Positions 5,043 through 5,569 of a stretch of 5,569 bases of DNA are shown in pieces. Origin of the DNA: Burkholderiales bacterium (GTDB taxonomy: Bacteria > Pseudomonadota > Gammaproteobacteria > Burkholderiales > Casimicrobiaceae); assembly GCA_031275075.1 (NCBI GenBank), contig JAISPI010000051.1, positions 1-5,569 of the forward strand, in the 5' to 3' direction. Below the pieces are notes generated by a model. It was given only the letters and a program-made list of their open reading frames with translations. It was not told the DNA's origin and did not search any database. Position 1 is the stretch's first letter. Every line of letters starts with the position of its first letter. The position numbers and the translations under genes are program-made.

Positions 5043-5198
5043 CGCGCGAAGGGGCAATAGCGGATTCGTATGCCTGTGCTCGTATAACAAAGTTTTATGA
5101 ACCATCGCACAAAAAGATATTGACTTTTGCATTGTAGTCGCAAAATGCTTCCGTTAAGATATATGCGTTGTGTTTTTCTCTTTCCCCTTGGAGGTTTC
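5043..5198. promoter_or_regulatory. Divergent promoter region, nadD and cytochrome c
   Basis: This 156-nt spacer separates divergent genes. For the cytochrome (+), TTGTAG (5132-5137) and TAAGAT (5155-5160) are 17 bp apart. A stronger -35-like TTGACT (5120-5125) faces only a CAAAAT at 15 bp. For nadD (-), TACAAT (5136-5131) is a good -10 box with a poor -35. A dyad TTTTGC / GCAAAA (5125-5130, 5140-5145) lies among these boxes and could be an operator. Individual boxes are weak. Confidence 0.35.
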
Positions 5199-5513
5199 AT
5201 GAAAAAATTTTTACTACTTCTTCCTTTTGCCGCTTTTCTTGCCGTCGGCACCGTTTATGCGGACAGCGGCGAAGACCTGACCAAGAAATACAGATGCACC
5301 ACTTGCCACGATGCAGAAAAGAAAAAGATGGGGCCCTCCTATAAGGAAATCGCCAAGAAAAACGCCGGCGACCCTAAAGCAGCGGAGCATTTGGCCAAAG
5401 ATATCAGGAAGGGCAGCCGAGGCGTCTGGGGTAACGCGCCGATGCCCCCACAAACGCAACCATCAGATGAAGACATCAAAGTGATGGTTGATTACATACT
5501 GTCGTTGAAGTAA
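5199..5513 (+). CDS. Periplasmic class I cytochrome c (c-551/c-552 type)
   Basis: A 104-aa precursor of a small soluble electron carrier. A signal peptide (1-21, MKKF then a hydrophobic core ending VYA) is probably cleaved before D22, leaving about 83 residues in the periplasm. Covalent heme attachment is shown by CTTCH (33-37), with H37 as proximal ligand. M82 in NAPMPPQ is the expected axial methionine. The layout KKYRCTTCH, MGPSYKEIAKK, GSRGVWGNAPMPP and the closing helix VMVDYILSLK follow the c-551/c-552 family of Pseudomonas and Nitrosomonas, which carries electrons to terminal oxidases or nitrite reductase. The partner here cannot be told, since no oxidase gene is in view. ATG at 5199 has GGAGG (5190-5194) four bases upstream, far better than the in-frame ATG at 5127. 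It appears to be a single-gene transcript with its own terminator. Confidence 0.96.
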   Translation: MKKFLLLLPFAAFLAVGTVYADSGEDLTKKYRCTTCHDAEKKKMGPSYKEIAKKNAGDPKAAEHLAKDIRKGSRGVWGNAPMPPQTQPSDEDIKVMVDYILSLK

Positions 5514-5533
5514 TCGGAAATTCACAATTCCGG

Positions 5534-5564
5534 AAAAAGGGCGGCTTTTTTTGCCGCCCTTTTT
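5534..5564 (+). terminator. Intrinsic terminator after the cytochrome gene
   Basis: A 12-bp perfect stem, AAAAAGGGCGGC (5534-5545) with GCCGCCCTTTTT (5553-5564), closes a loop of seven Ts and ends in a T-run, 20 nt past the stop codon. The A-run on the other side means it could also stop transcription arriving from the right. Confidence 0.93.
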
Positions 5565-5569
5565 ATTTG

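Noticed and set aside
5127..5198. Longer cytochrome precursor from the ATG at 5127
   Set aside because: The strong GGAGG four bases before the ATG at 5199 and a complete signal peptide starting MKKF settle the start.

Overview
The window reads as an ordinary chromosomal stretch of a Gram-negative proteobacterium, most likely a betaproteobacterium. The evidence is a FabI of neisserial/betaproteobacterial style, a small class I cytochrome c resembling the c-552 of ammonia oxidisers, an outer-membrane-type lipoprotein signal, and the nadD-rsfS-rlmH housekeeping cluster. A narrower placement is not supported. No tRNA, rRNA, CRISPR array, transposase or phage gene was seen.

Layout. (1) 111-1121 (+): lplA, a full-length lipoate-protein ligase A of the long enterobacterial type. 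(2) 1122-1236: a spacer between convergent genes. It carries a REP-like palindrome and a short array of degenerate 9-nt repeats. (3) 1237-1752 (-): a four-helix membrane protein of unknown function. (4) 1753-1923: a spacer with a strong hairpin built from the same 9-nt repeat in inverted orientation, probably the terminator of fabI. (5) 1924-5042 (-): a leftward run of five genes, nadD, rsfS, rlmH, a lipoprotein and fabI. nadD and rsfS overlap by 11 nt, rsfS and rlmH are 10 nt apart, and an 82-nt spacer separates rlmH from the lipoprotein gene. (6) 5043-5198: a divergent promoter region. (7) 5199-5513 (+): a periplasmic cytochrome c followed by a textbook intrinsic terminator at 5534-5564.

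Function. nadD (NAD synthesis), rsfS (ribosome silencing) and rlmH (23S rRNA methylation) form a widely conserved growth-linked cluster. FabI closes the fatty-acid elongation cycle and LplA attaches scavenged lipoate to dehydrogenase complexes. Every gene here except the lipoprotein and the membrane protein has a well-understood family.

The most interesting item is the lipoprotein at 2754-3329. Its C-terminal domain lines up with periplasmic Cu/Zn superoxide dismutase (SodC) and keeps the disulfide cysteines and several surrounding motifs. The copper-ligand histidines that can be aligned, and the active-site arginine, are all replaced. It looks like a metal-free SodC-fold protein anchored in the outer membrane and placed directly upstream of fabI. 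Secondary points of interest are the lysine-rich tail on RsfS, and the inverted 9-nt repeat arrays that bracket the membrane-protein gene.
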